The notes under the pieces are model-generated. The model searched no databases, was not told where the DNA came from, and was given only the letters and a program-made list of their open reading frames with translations. Positions 14,348-21,719 of a stretch of DNA of 21,719 nucleotides are shown here, in pieces. The stretch comes from JBBARC01 sp040400005 (GTDB lineage Bacteria; Pseudomonadota; Alphaproteobacteria; Acetobacterales; Acetobacteraceae), in contig JBBARC010000056.1 of the NCBI GenBank assembly GCA_040400005.1, forward strand, positions 1-21,719, given 5' to 3'. A program made the translations under genes and the position numbers. Each line of letters begins with the position of its first letter. Within the stretch, counting starts at the first letter, position 1.

Positions 14348-15692
14348 TCCCGGCCCCCACCACCGGCAGCCAAACGCTAAACGCCGCCCCATGCCCAGGC
14401 TCGCTATCAATCGCCAATTGCCCGCGGTGGCGGTTAACGATGTGTTTCACAATCGCCAGCCCCAGCCCGGTGCCGCCGATAACGCGGGATCGGCCGGCAT
14501 CGACGCGATAAAAGCGTTCGGTGAGCCGTGGGATATGTTCGCGTGCAATGCCAGGGCCATCGTCCGCCACGCGCAGCACCAGGCCGGGCCGGTTGGGCCA
14601 GGGCGGGCCGCTCGCCTGGGCCAGCGATAATTTGGTTTCACCCCCTTCGCGGCCGTATTTCAACGCGTTATCCAGCAGGTTTTGCACCACCTGTTCCAAC
14701 TGATCGGGGTCACCGATCACGTCGGGGGACGGCTCTGGGTAAGTAAACGTCAGCCGCACCCGGCGGGTAGAAGCGCGAATTTCAAAGGCCGCCATCATCC
14801 GCTCCACCAAATCAACCATATCGACAGCTTCGTTGGGCGCCTGGTGTTCGGTGATTTCAATCCGCGAAAGGCTCAGCAAATCATCGATCACCCGGCTCAT
14901 GCGCTCGGCCTGTTCGGCCATAATGGCCAAAAAGCGGATTTGCGCCGGCGGATCATCGGCGGCCGGCCCGCGCAGGGTGGAGATGAAGCCAATCAGGCTT
15001 GCCAGCGGGGTGCGCAATTCGTGGCTGGCGTTAGCCACAAAATCAGCCCGCGTGCGTTCCACCGCGCGTTCGCGGGTGCGATCGGCCAGCACGGCAAGCA
15101 CGCCGCCACCATCGGCCAGCGGGTTTTCTAATCCCACCACCATGGCCAGCACATCGCGCGCCACTGGCACCGGCAGCGCCATTTCCGCCAGTTGCACAAC
15201 GCCGCGCCCGGCCGGCAGCAGGGCCCTATCGATGGCGGCGCGCAGTTCCGGGTGGCGCAGAACCGACGGTATTTCATCACCAAACGCGTCACGCGCGGCG
15301 CGATTAGCCCGGCGCAGCTGGCGATCCGGCCCCAGCACAATCAGCGGGTCGGGCAGCCGTTCCACGATCGCTTCTTCCGATCGCAGCAGCATTTCCACCT
15401 GAGCACGCCGCGCCTGCATGGCTTGCCACAGGCTTTGCGCTTCGGCGTGCGCCCGGCCAATAAACGACAGCGCCGACCGTGGCGGCAGGGGTGTGGCGCC
15501 ACCGCTGGCAACCCCGCGCAAAGCAGCTTCCAGCCGCGCCGCATCGCCGGTCCAAATCCACGCCAGAATAATGGCCGCAAGCACCACCCCCGCCGCGGCA
15601 CAGAGTGCGCCGATAACCGCGGCCCCGCCCCACGCCACCAGCAAGCCCAGCGCCACCAACGGCACCAGGGCCACCGCCAGCGCCACCCGCAT
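14343..15692 (-). CDS. phoR: Phosphate-regulon-type sensor histidine kinase, PhoR-like
   Basis: A membrane sensor kinase that would phosphorylate a PhoB-type regulator. Two adjacent N-terminal membrane helices (residues 1-47) have almost no periplasmic loop, as in PhoR. Then come a linker, a PAS-like region (EAIVERLPDPLIVLGPDRQLRRAN), a HisKA domain with FVANASHELRTPL (H224), and a HATPase domain with N box QNLLDNALKYG, G1 VADDGPGI, F box ERFYRVD and G2 GGTGLGLAIVKH. The ATG 15692 start has AGGTGGG 7 nt upstream; an in-frame GTG at 15704 (AGGA upstream) would add four residues. It follows the lpoA-like gene by 23 nt (11 nt if GTG), so the two form one unit. No phoB, phoU or pst genes flank it here. 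Confidence 0.87.
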   Translation of the reverse strand: MRVALAVALVPLVALGLLVAWGGAAVIGALCAAAGVVLAAIILAWIWTGDAARLEAALRGVASGGATPLPPRSALSFIGRAHAEAQSLWQAMQARRAQVEMLLRSEEAIVERLPDPLIVLGPDRQLRRANRAARDAFGDEIPSVLRHPELRAAIDRALLPAGRGVVQLAEMALPVPVARDVLAMVVGLENPLADGGGVLAVLADRTRERAVERTRADFVANASHELRTPLASLIGFISTLRGPAADDPPAQIRFLAIMAEQAERMSRVIDDLLSLSRIEITEHQAPNEAVDMVDLVERMMAAFEIRASTRRVRLTFTYPEPSPDVIGDPDQLEQVVQNLLDNALKYGREGGETKLSLAQASGPPWPNRPGLVLRVADDGPGIAREHIPRLTERFYRVDAGRSRVIGGTGLGLAIVKHIVNRHRGQLAIDSEPGHGAAFSVWLPVVGAGS

Positions 15693-15715
15693 CAGCGCAC
15701 CCACCTGATTTTATC

Positions 15716-16963
15716 CTATCGCGCGGCGGTATCGGGCGCGGGCGATATCACCCGATCACCACCGGGGGAGGCTTCAAACACCGCTAAGGCGCGGCGCACA
15801 TGCCCATCGCTCAACAGCACCATGGGCCCATCAACGCCGGAAAACCCTTCCGCCCGGGTTAACGCCACCGCCGATATATCCCCTTCATGGGCCAGCACCC
15901 GGGCAATGGCAGCAGCATCAAACGCCAAACTGGCACGAGCCGGCGGGGTTACGCCAAATTTGGCGATAAACGCACTCACAAACAAATGGTGCGGCGCCGG
16001 ATCGGGCACCGCGTACCAGGCGCCGCGCAAACGGCCGTGCACCCCAGCTTGCCCGGCCCACAGCGCCGGCCCCAGCAGGCGCACCGTTGGCATGGTAATT
16101 TCGTAGCCCGGCAGGCTTTGCAGAGCGGCATCCAGCGTATCGCCGGCTTCCGCCATCAGCAGCGCATCAAATGGCGGCGGCGCCGGCGGTTCGGCGGCTT
16201 GCTGGGCGGCCTGTTGGGCGTCCTGGGCCCGGCTGGCATCATCACTGATTGTTTTAAGTGCTGCCAACCGGTTCGCTACCACTTGGTGGCGCTGATCGGC
16301 ATTGGCGACATCGCGCACCGCCTCATCAAACCCATCCGCCCCGCCGTTGGATCGCCGAATAACCGGCGGCGCCAGCCCGGCCTCGGCGGCGGCGGCCGTC
16401 AGCCCTTGCGCCAACGCATCGCCAAACGCCCCTGGTGGCAAAACGGCGGCCAATTTGCTCCGGCCATCATCGCGCAAAGCAGCCGTCAGCCGCTGCATTT
16501 GCTGGGTTGGCGTCAGCCCCATGGTCCACACACCCGGTGATGCGGCGGTAGGGTCGGATGTAAACGCCAGCACCGGCACCCCACCGGCGGCCCCCGCCAC
16601 GGCGGCCGTTTCGCCCGCCGTTAATGGCCCCAAAATCAACGGATCACCGGCAATAATGGCATCGCGCGCCGCGTTGGCCGCCCGCAGCGGGTCACCGCCG
16701 GTATCGCGCACATCTAAACTTGGGCTATCAGCCCCGCCCAGCGCCAAGGATGCCGCGCGCTGCAAAGCTTGCCCCAACCCGGCATTCGGCCCAGTCAACG
16801 GCACCAGCAACGCGATTTTTTTCGGCCCCACCGGTGCCACCGGTGGGGCTACCACTAGGGGGGGGGGCGGTTCTTCAGTCGCGCAGCCCGCCAGCAAAAA
16901 CCCCAACGCAACCACCACGCCAAACGTTAAGTGAGCCGATTTTGCAAAACGAGACAGAAACAC
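15716..16963 (-). CDS. lpoA: Penicillin-binding protein activator LpoA-like lipoprotein (Peripla_BP_6 fold)
   Basis: A 415-aa lipoprotein; the family's outer-membrane members stimulate PBP1A in peptidoglycan synthesis. The signal peptide ends in a lipobox FLLAGC (lipidated C27), followed by a Pro-rich linker EEPPPPLVVAPPVAPVG. The periplasmic binding-protein fold begins IALLVPLTGPNAGLGQALQRAASLAL and contains GPLTAGETAAVAGAAGGVPVLAFTSD. An AQ-rich insert (DASRAQDAQQAAQQAAE) lies in the middle. GTG 16963 is preferred because GGGGGAG lies 9 nt upstream; the ATG at 16972 follows that ribosome-binding site with no spacer. A C10 run (16858-16867 in G form) encodes the Pro linker. It diverges from rsmI, a conserved neighbour (yraL-yraM in E. 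coli). Confidence 0.87.
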   Translation of the reverse strand: MFLSRFAKSAHLTFGVVVALGFLLAGCATEEPPPPLVVAPPVAPVGPKKIALLVPLTGPNAGLGQALQRAASLALGGADSPSLDVRDTGGDPLRAANAARDAIIAGDPLILGPLTAGETAAVAGAAGGVPVLAFTSDPTAASPGVWTMGLTPTQQMQRLTAALRDDGRSKLAAVLPPGAFGDALAQGLTAAAAEAGLAPPVIRRSNGGADGFDEAVRDVANADQRHQVVANRLAALKTISDDASRAQDAQQAAQQAAEPPAPPPFDALLMAEAGDTLDAALQSLPGYEITMPTVRLLGPALWAGQAGVHGRLRGAWYAVPDPAPHHLFVSAFIAKFGVTPPARASLAFDAAAIARVLAHEGDISAVALTRAEGFSGVDGPMVLLSDGHVRRALAVFEASPGGDRVISPAPDTAAR

Positions 16964-17856
16964 CGCTCTCATCTCCCCCGGGCGAGCCCTTTGCCGCCGC
17001 CCAATCGGCGCCGCGTGCAGCCCTTGTGCTGGTTGCAACGCCAATCGGCAACCTGTCAGATTTTTCCGTGCGCGCGGTGGAGTGTTTGCGCACAGCCGAC
17101 CTCATCCTCTGCGAAGATACCCGCACCAGCGCCCGGCTGTTACAACATTACGATATCACCACACCCTGCACCGCCCTGCACGAGCATAATGAAGATCGCG
17201 TGCTGCCCGGCCTGGTTGCGCGCATGCGCGCAGGTAGCCAAATCGCCCTGATATCGGATGCCGGCACGCCGCTGGTCGCCGACCCCGGCTACCGCCTGGT
17301 GCGCGCGGCGATCGAGGCCGGCCTGCAAGTATCGGGCATCCCCGGCGCCAATGCCGCCGTTCTGGCCTTAACCCTATCCGGCCTGCCGCCGCACCCATTT
17401 CTGTTCATGGGGTTTTTACCGCCGAAATCGGCCGCACGGCGCGAAATTTTCACCATGCTGCGGGCCGCCGAACAGGCCGGCCTGATGCCCACCATCATTT
17501 TCTACGAAGCCCCGCATCGCCTATGCGAAACCTTGGACGATGCCCAAACGGTGTTCGGCGCCACCCGCGCCGCAGCCGTTGGCCGCGAACTCACCAAACG
17601 CTTCGAAGAAATCCGCCGCGGGTCACTCGCCGATCTGGCTGCCCACTTCGCAACCACCGCCCCACGCGGCGAAATCACGTTTTTGGTCGGCCCGGCGGAA
17701 AGCCAGCCCACCGACGATGCTGAACTCGACCGTCTATTAACCGCCGCCTTAGCCCAGCACAGCGTGCGCGAAGCCAGTGATTTGGTCGCCGCCGCTACCG
17801 GGGTTGCGCGCAAAAAGGTTTATACAGCCGCGTTAAAATTAGCCGGGCGGGATTAA
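16942..17856 (+). CDS. rsmI: 16S rRNA 2'-O-ribose C1402 methyltransferase, RsmI
   Basis: Uses SAM to methylate the 2'-O of C1402 in 16S rRNA, tuning decoding; cytoplasmic. About 304 aa from the TTG at 16942 (E. coli about 286). Family motifs in order are LVATPIGNLSDFSVRAVECL, ADLILCEDTRTSARLLQHY, HEHNE, ISDAGTPLVADPGYRLV, IPGANAAVLALTLSGLP, FMGFLPPKSAARR, FYEAPHR, and GRELTKRFEEIRRG; the C-terminal helix VREASDLVAAATGVARKKVYTAAL is also typical. The usual SAM-loop GPSA reads GANA here. TTG is chosen because AAGTGAG lies 6 nt upstream; a GTG at 17029 is possible but would cut close to the first motif. The 5' end overlaps the divergent lpoA start by about 22 nt. Confidence 0.93.
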   Translation: MQNETETPLSSPPGEPFAAAQSAPRAALVLVATPIGNLSDFSVRAVECLRTADLILCEDTRTSARLLQHYDITTPCTALHEHNEDRVLPGLVARMRAGSQIALISDAGTPLVADPGYRLVRAAIEAGLQVSGIPGANAAVLALTLSGLPPHPFLFMGFLPPKSAARREIFTMLRAAEQAGLMPTIIFYEAPHRLCETLDDAQTVFGATRAAAVGRELTKRFEEIRRGSLADLAAHFATTAPRGEITFLVGPAESQPTDDAELDRLLTAALAQHSVREASDLVAAATGVARKKVYTAALKLAGRD

Positions 17857-17876
17857 CCTGCGGCAGAGCAGCGCCA

Positions 17877-18743
17877 TTAGTCTGCGCTATATCCAAACAG
17901 CGCCATCGACGGGGCCAGGATAACGTTCAGCTCCGCGATGGTTGCCGCATCCAGCTTTTCGCGGTGATCACCCGGCCGCACCCGGCGGATAAATTCGCGC
18001 GGGTTTTCCACCGCCGGCAGTTTATCCGCCCAGCCCATCATGCCGTCCAAAAACCCTGGCGACCCGCCATCCCAGCCAAAATGGTCGGCGACATCGGCGA
18101 TCAAGGTGCGTTTTTCAAAAATCACATCCTCGTAGCGGAATACGCGGGCATTGCTGCTGCGCACCACCGGCGCATACGCCATCAGCGTGCGGTTCATGTC
18201 ATCAGCGCGGTCGCGCACGTAGCGCGCCATGGAGGTTGCCAGGGCCTCGGCGCGCAATTTCAGAAAAATCTCCCGTGCGGTTTCCTGTTGCGCGGCATCG
18301 CCTGCCGCCACCTCGGCGGGGGCATCTTGCGGCACTGAGTGGGAATAGGCGTTGGAAAAATACTCACTCACCAGCGCATCACGCGGGTCGCGCACCAGCA
18401 GCACCTTGGGTGAACGGGCAAACAACGCGGCGCTGGCAAACACCGGGGGCATGGCACGAAAACCGCCGTAAACATGGCCGGGCCGCAGCAAAGCCTGGGC
18501 TGCCGGCGCCCCCCACCAGCTTCTTTCCTTGATATTGGCCTCAAAAAAAGTGCCGGCCACATCAACAAACCGGTAGCCGTTAATCCCGGCCAGGTCGTGC
18601 ATCATGGAATTAAAGATCGATGACCCGCATTTGCGCACGCCGAGCACAAAAAACGCCACATCGCCGCGGGGCGGATCCAGGGTGAAATCAACCGAACCGG
18701 CATCGGGAATATCAATCGTCACGGTCTGTGCGGCGTCGGCCAT
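17877..18743 (-). CDS. Sulfotransferase domain protein
   Basis: A 288-aa predicted PAPS-dependent sulfotransferase. The 5'-phosphosulfate loop is LGVRKCGSSIFNSM (pattern RKxGSS), and the 3'-phosphate motif is LLVRDPRDALVSEYFSNAY. FRYEDVIFEKRTLI and VADHFGW fit the later core strands and helices, and RRVRPGDHREKLD resembles the GxxGxxK-like C-terminal region. There is no signal peptide or membrane segment. The start at ATG 18743 (MADAAQ) has GGTGGA about 9 nt upstream; the ATG at 18761 has none. It is convergent with rsmI (20-bp gap) and divergent from the glycosyltransferase, pointing to modification of an extracellular glycan. The acceptor is unknown. Confidence 0.85.
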   Translation of the reverse strand: MADAAQTVTIDIPDAGSVDFTLDPPRGDVAFFVLGVRKCGSSIFNSMMHDLAGINGYRFVDVAGTFFEANIKERSWWGAPAAQALLRPGHVYGGFRAMPPVFASAALFARSPKVLLVRDPRDALVSEYFSNAYSHSVPQDAPAEVAAGDAAQQETAREIFLKLRAEALATSMARYVRDRADDMNRTLMAYAPVVRSSNARVFRYEDVIFEKRTLIADVADHFGWDGGSPGFLDGMMGWADKLPAVENPREFIRRVRPGDHREKLDAATIAELNVILAPSMALFGYSAD

Positions 18744-18855
18744 GCGATATTGTCCACCCATCAGGTCGTGTTTTGCCGGCGTGTTTTTTTACACGTCACG
18801 TCACCCGCACGCCCCCTTGCCAAAAACCCCTCTGGGTTGCAATACCCAGGCCAAT

Positions 18856-18884
18856 TTGGTCGCCCGCGCATGCAATGGTTGTAT
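18856..18884 (+). promoter_or_regulatory. Candidate promoter of the TPR-glycosyltransferase gene
   Basis: TTGGTC (18856-18861) and TTGTAT (18879-18884) with a 17-nt spacer. The leader would be about 100 nt and include the repeated GCGCCCTAAAA (18920-18941) and a possible TTG mini-ORF at 18955. Confidence 0.35.
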
Positions 18885-18954
18885 GGTCGCGCGGCTGGTA
18901 AAACCAGGCCCCATAAAAGCGCCCTAAAAGCGCCCTAAAACGCGGAGACCGACT

Positions 18955-18996
18955 TTGACCAGCACCGTCAGCTATTTCGAAAAAATACCGAAATGA
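18955..18996 (+). CDS. Possible 13-aa coupling ORF (TTG start)
   Basis: TTG preceded by GGAG at 7-nt spacing, encoding (M)TSTVSYFEKIPK and ending in a TGA that overlaps the next ATG (ATGA at 18993). The downstream gene has no visible ribosome-binding site of its own, so coupling is plausible. The peptide resembles the start of the large protein (MTTVAAFFRDP), which may be chance or a small duplication. Not proven to be translated. Confidence 0.3.
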   Translation: MTSTVSYFEKIPK

Positions 18997-21479
18997 CCAC
19001 CGTTGCCGCCTTTTTTCGCGATCCCGATGTGCAAGCCGGCCTGACCACCGCGCCGCCCGATCGCGCGCGGTTGATCCTTAAACAATTTTTTGATCTCTAC
19101 ACCCTGGATGCCTGCGCCAACGCCTCGCAATTTTTGGCCGTCGCCGATCTCGCCTTTCGCGCCAAAGAGTTCACCGCATCACGCGATGCCATTGCGCGCG
19201 CCCTCAAGGCGGGCGGCAGCGATGATACCGCGTTTTCCAAACTTGGCCGGCTGGAAGCTGAGATTGGCAAACCACAGGCAGCCCTGGATGCCTACGTGCG
19301 CGGCACCACCGCGCGGCCCAAATTTCCTTATAATTGGATCGGCGCCGCCCGTATGGCGCTGCTGCTCGGCCGCAAGGACGAGGCTGCTGCCTACGCGCTG
19401 ACATTTTGCGGTTTTGGCCAAGCACCGCACCAGAAAACCGAGCTCGAGGCCATCGGCGAGCTGGCCGATTTTATCTTTGATAAAGGCACGCGCCGCGAAA
19501 GCCTCAAGCTTTACGAGGCTGTGCACAAATTCGGCCTCAAGAAAAACAATCTGATGGTGCGCCTCGGCGAAGCCTACATCGCCAGCGACCAACCAGCGCG
19601 CGCGGTGGCACTGCTTGGCGCACCTTACGAAAAAAAGGAGCTGGATATCTGGGCGCGCCGGGCGCTTGCCCATGCCCTCAGCCTGACCGGCAATCATATC
19701 GCCGCGTTAAACATCGCGCGCGCGCTGATCATTGAACGCCCAGACAACGAATCACTGGTCGCCAGTTACTTCGATATGATTCTGCGTACGCGCAACCCGG
19801 GCGTTTTACGCGCCGAGCTGCGGGATCGCGGTGCCGCCCTAACCGGCCCGGCCGCGATCGAGGCATCTGTCCGCCTGGCACTTGCCGATGGTGACGCGAT
19901 GGCAGCGGTAGATGCATTGGGCGATGCGCCGTTAAAACCGCAAACACGTTTATTGAACCTGTGCTTCGAGCTAACCTACGCCCTGCTGGATGCAAATCAG
20001 GTTGATCGCGCCGAACGCCTGGTCGCCCGCGTTGAAGCCGCAGCACCGGGCGATGCGGTCGCCTTGCAAATTCGCATCGACCTGTTATTTCGCCTGCAGC
20101 ACTGGGAACAGGCCGGCTTGGCGCTGGCAAAGCTGCCGGCAGAGCTTGCCGAAAAGCCGCAAATGCGCCTCAAGCGCTTTGAGTACGCAGCTTTCATGCG
20201 CGACCACGCGACCGCCACCAGCCTGCTTGCGCAGATGGATGCAGACCCCGCCCGCAACCGCCAGCACATGCTGCCGATTTTGCGCTACCTCGCCGAAGCC
20301 GGCGATTGGAACGGGTTACTTGATCGCGCACTGATCTGGCTCGGCGCTGATTTTCGCTATGCGCAGATTGGCTATGTGCTGTTTCGTGCCGCCCGCCGCA
20401 CCAACCGGCATGCAGCCTTGATCGCCGCCATTGCGGCCATTCCCGACAGCGCCGAGTCCACCGACCTACAGCGCCTGTGCACTGATTTGCGTATCGATAT
20501 GGCCGGCGATGCCCAAGCCCTCAGCGATGTTTTGGCGGATGGTGATATCACCGCCGACCCCGCCCTCGCCCGCCGCCTCAGCATCCGCCGTGACATTGCC
20601 GAACGCGCGGCAGGCATCCATCAGCGCCGGGCGATTTTTCTGTGCAGCGACCGCACCTACCTGGGTGCCTCAGCGGTGGCCTTATGCAGCGCCATCGCCC
20701 ATGGCGGCCTCGAAAATATCGACGTGTACTTGGCAGTCGATGACGACATGCTCGATGAAACCGAACATCTCGCGCGCACCTTCCGCGCCCGCGGCATCAA
20801 TATCCGCGTGCTGGCAGCAAGCGATATTGCCGCCGACCCCGCCGCACTCTCGGGCGCGTATGGCCTGTTCACCAGCGGCCACCGCCTATCATCGGCGGCT
20901 TATTACCGCATTTTCTGCGCCCGCTTTTTACAAGGTTTTGGCACCTATGCCCGCGCCATCTACATCGATTGCGACGTGCTAATCCGCCAACCGCTCAACG
21001 ACCTGTTCAATGCCAATCTCAACGGCCACCCCATGGCCGCCCGCATCGAAAAAATGCGCCCCGAAGTGCGCCGCGCGATCAATCTACACAAAATCGAAGG
21101 CGACCGCTATTTTAATTCTGGCGTGCTGCTGTTCGATCTCACCCACCCGGGGCTGATTGCGGCCCTTGATGCCACCATCGATGCCATCGCCGATGATACC
21201 GTGCAGCTGCTCTATCACGATCAATGCGCGCTTAATCTCGGATTTCGCAACAGCTTTGCCGATCTAGATCTCGGTTTTAATTTTCCCATGGTCGAATCAA
21301 CGCCATTGGCCGAAATGCCGGAAAACACCGCAATCTTGCATTTTCTCGACCGCCCCAAACCCTGGAGCAACGCCTACCGCGGTGATGCCGCCGATCTATG
21401 GTATACTGCTTGGCGCGATACCGCCGCCATCATCGGCGAAAAAACCGCCATGGATTTGCTCGCAGCCACCACCGAGTAA
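18993..21479 (+). CDS. TPR-domain family 8 glycosyltransferase
   Basis: An 828-aa two-part protein. Residues about 40-530 are all-helical TPR-like repeats (for example FSKLGRLEAEIGKPQAALDA, VRLGEAYIASDQPARAVALL, ARRALAHALSLTGNHIAALN). Residues about 545-800 form a GT8 domain: AIFLCSDRTYLGASAVALCS, AYYRIFCARFL, the metal/nucleotide-sugar DxD motif YIDCDVL (D659, D661), YFNSGVLLFDL, HDQCALN, and HFLDRPKPW (H783, KPW). GT8 enzymes are retaining and use UDP- or similar glucose, galactose or galacturonate; the donor is not clear here. There is no signal peptide or membrane segment, so it acts in the cytoplasm, probably on a surface polymer or protein held by the TPR array. It diverges from the sulfotransferase and ends 69 nt before repeat copy 4. 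Confidence 0.88.
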   Translation: MTTVAAFFRDPDVQAGLTTAPPDRARLILKQFFDLYTLDACANASQFLAVADLAFRAKEFTASRDAIARALKAGGSDDTAFSKLGRLEAEIGKPQAALDAYVRGTTARPKFPYNWIGAARMALLLGRKDEAAAYALTFCGFGQAPHQKTELEAIGELADFIFDKGTRRESLKLYEAVHKFGLKKNNLMVRLGEAYIASDQPARAVALLGAPYEKKELDIWARRALAHALSLTGNHIAALNIARALIIERPDNESLVASYFDMILRTRNPGVLRAELRDRGAALTGPAAIEASVRLALADGDAMAAVDALGDAPLKPQTRLLNLCFELTYALLDANQVDRAERLVARVEAAAPGDAVALQIRIDLLFRLQHWEQAGLALAKLPAELAEKPQMRLKRFEYAAFMRDHATATSLLAQMDADPARNRQHMLPILRYLAEAGDWNGLLDRALIWLGADFRYAQIGYVLFRAARRTNRHAALIAAIAAIPDSAESTDLQRLCTDLRIDMAGDAQALSDVLADGDITADPALARRLSIRRDIAERAAGIHQRRAIFLCSDRTYLGASAVALCSAIAHGGLENIDVYLAVDDDMLDETEHLARTFRARGINIRVLAASDIAADPAALSGAYGLFTSGHRLSSAAYYRIFCARFLQGFGTYARAIYIDCDVLIRQPLNDLFNANLNGHPMAARIEKMRPEVRRAINLHKIEGDRYFNSGVLLFDLTHPGLIAALDATIDAIADDTVQLLYHDQCALNLGFRNSFADLDLGFNFPMVESTPLAEMPENTAILHFLDRPKPWSNAYRGDAADLWYTAWRDTAAIIGEKTAMDLLAATTE

Positions 21480-21522
21480 AGCGGCAATCTTGCGCGCAGC
21501 CCCCAGGTCGCGCCCCCCAGGT

Positions 21523-21713
21523 CAGGGCAATCGGGTGAAAGTAAGGCTCTTCTTTTTCTGAAGAAAAAGAAGCAAAAAGACTTTTATGACGCTGGGCCTG
21601 GGACTTTTGGCTGCACCGAATCCAGCCCCAAACGTCAAAAAAGTCTTTTTTGTTTCTTTTTTCTTCAGAAAAAAGAAAATTCTTGCTTTTTGAGCATTCA
21701 CCCGATTGCCCTG
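21523..21713 (-). repeat. Nested inverted-repeat element, copy 4 (longest)
   Basis: The most complete copy. It is bounded by a perfect 16-bp inverted repeat, CAGGGCAATCGGGTGA (21523-21538) and its complement (21698-21713). Inside are the left hairpin CTTCTTTTTC / GAAAAAGAAG (21549-21558, 21563-21572) and right hairpin TTTCTTTTTTC / GAAAAAAGAAA (21653-21663, 21668-21678). The inner arms are CAAAAAGACTTTTATGACG and CGTCAAAAAAGTCTTTTTTG. Its centre, read on the minus strand, matches copy 1 (GGTGCAGCCAA) and its minus-strand 3' side matches copy 2 (CCCAGGCCCAGCGTCATAAA). Confidence 0.9.
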
Positions 21714-21719
21714 CCCCCC

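Noticed and set aside
16720..16941. Upstream extension of rsmI to an ATG-like start at 16720
   Set aside because: It would lie wholly opposite the signal peptide and first domain of lpoA, and the residues are Pro/Arg-rich without family similarity.

Overview
The window looks like chromosomal DNA of a GC-rich alphaproteobacterium, most likely Rhodospirillales/Acetobacteraceae. The basis is codon use dominated by GCC/GGC/CGC/ACC, PHB genes with a short PhaC/PhaE-type synthase, a PhoR-LpoA-RsmI neighbourhood, and A/T-rich hairpin-ended intergenic repeats in otherwise GC-rich DNA. The genus cannot be fixed from sequence alone. I found no phage, plasmid, integrase, transposase or CRISPR genes.

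Layout. (1) 1-3460: a repeat element, then the minus-strand pair glmU-glmS (UDP-GlcNAc supply), with a plus-strand NAD-dependent sugar epimerase diverging from glmU. (2) 4464-6547: a lower-GC two-gene minus-strand module, an RecF/ABC-type ATPase and a TIGR02646-like HNH nuclease overlapping by 4 nt. It resembles Septu (PtuA-PtuB) anti-phage defence and sits directly downstream of the 3' end of tRNA-Ala(CGC). (3) 6934-8682: yggT, a yggU/DUF167 gene and a zinc aspartoacylase/succinylglutamate-desuccinylase-like hydrolase. (4) 8824-14156: phaB (acetoacetyl-CoA reductase), a small orphan gene, a periplasmic two-lobed retropepsin-like protease, a HAPDL-repeat protein, then phaC with a small PhaE-like partner, and a crotonase. 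phaB makes the (R)-3-hydroxybutyryl-CoA that phaC polymerises. (5) 14343-17856: lpoA-like lipoprotein and phoR in one minus-strand unit, with rsmI diverging from lpoA through overlapping 5' ends. (6) 17877-21479: a sulfotransferase-like gene and a large TPR-GT8 glycosyltransferase, divergent, probably for decorating a surface glycan.

The most distinctive non-coding signal is a family of four ~125-bp elements (25-164, 8696-8819, 14195-14319, 21523-21713). Each is built from nested inverted repeats: terminal inverted repeats that each carry their own hairpin. Every copy lies just past at least one stop codon. Copies 1 and 4 are at the two window edges in opposite orientation and share extra outer sequence, so the window may be a contig bounded by repeats. 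Other points of interest are the Septu-like module, homopolymer tracts in ptuA and lpoA that could permit slippage, the VNTR protein, a perfect 13-bp tandem repeat upstream of phaB, and two candidate mini-ORFs coupled to downstream genes by ATGA overlaps.
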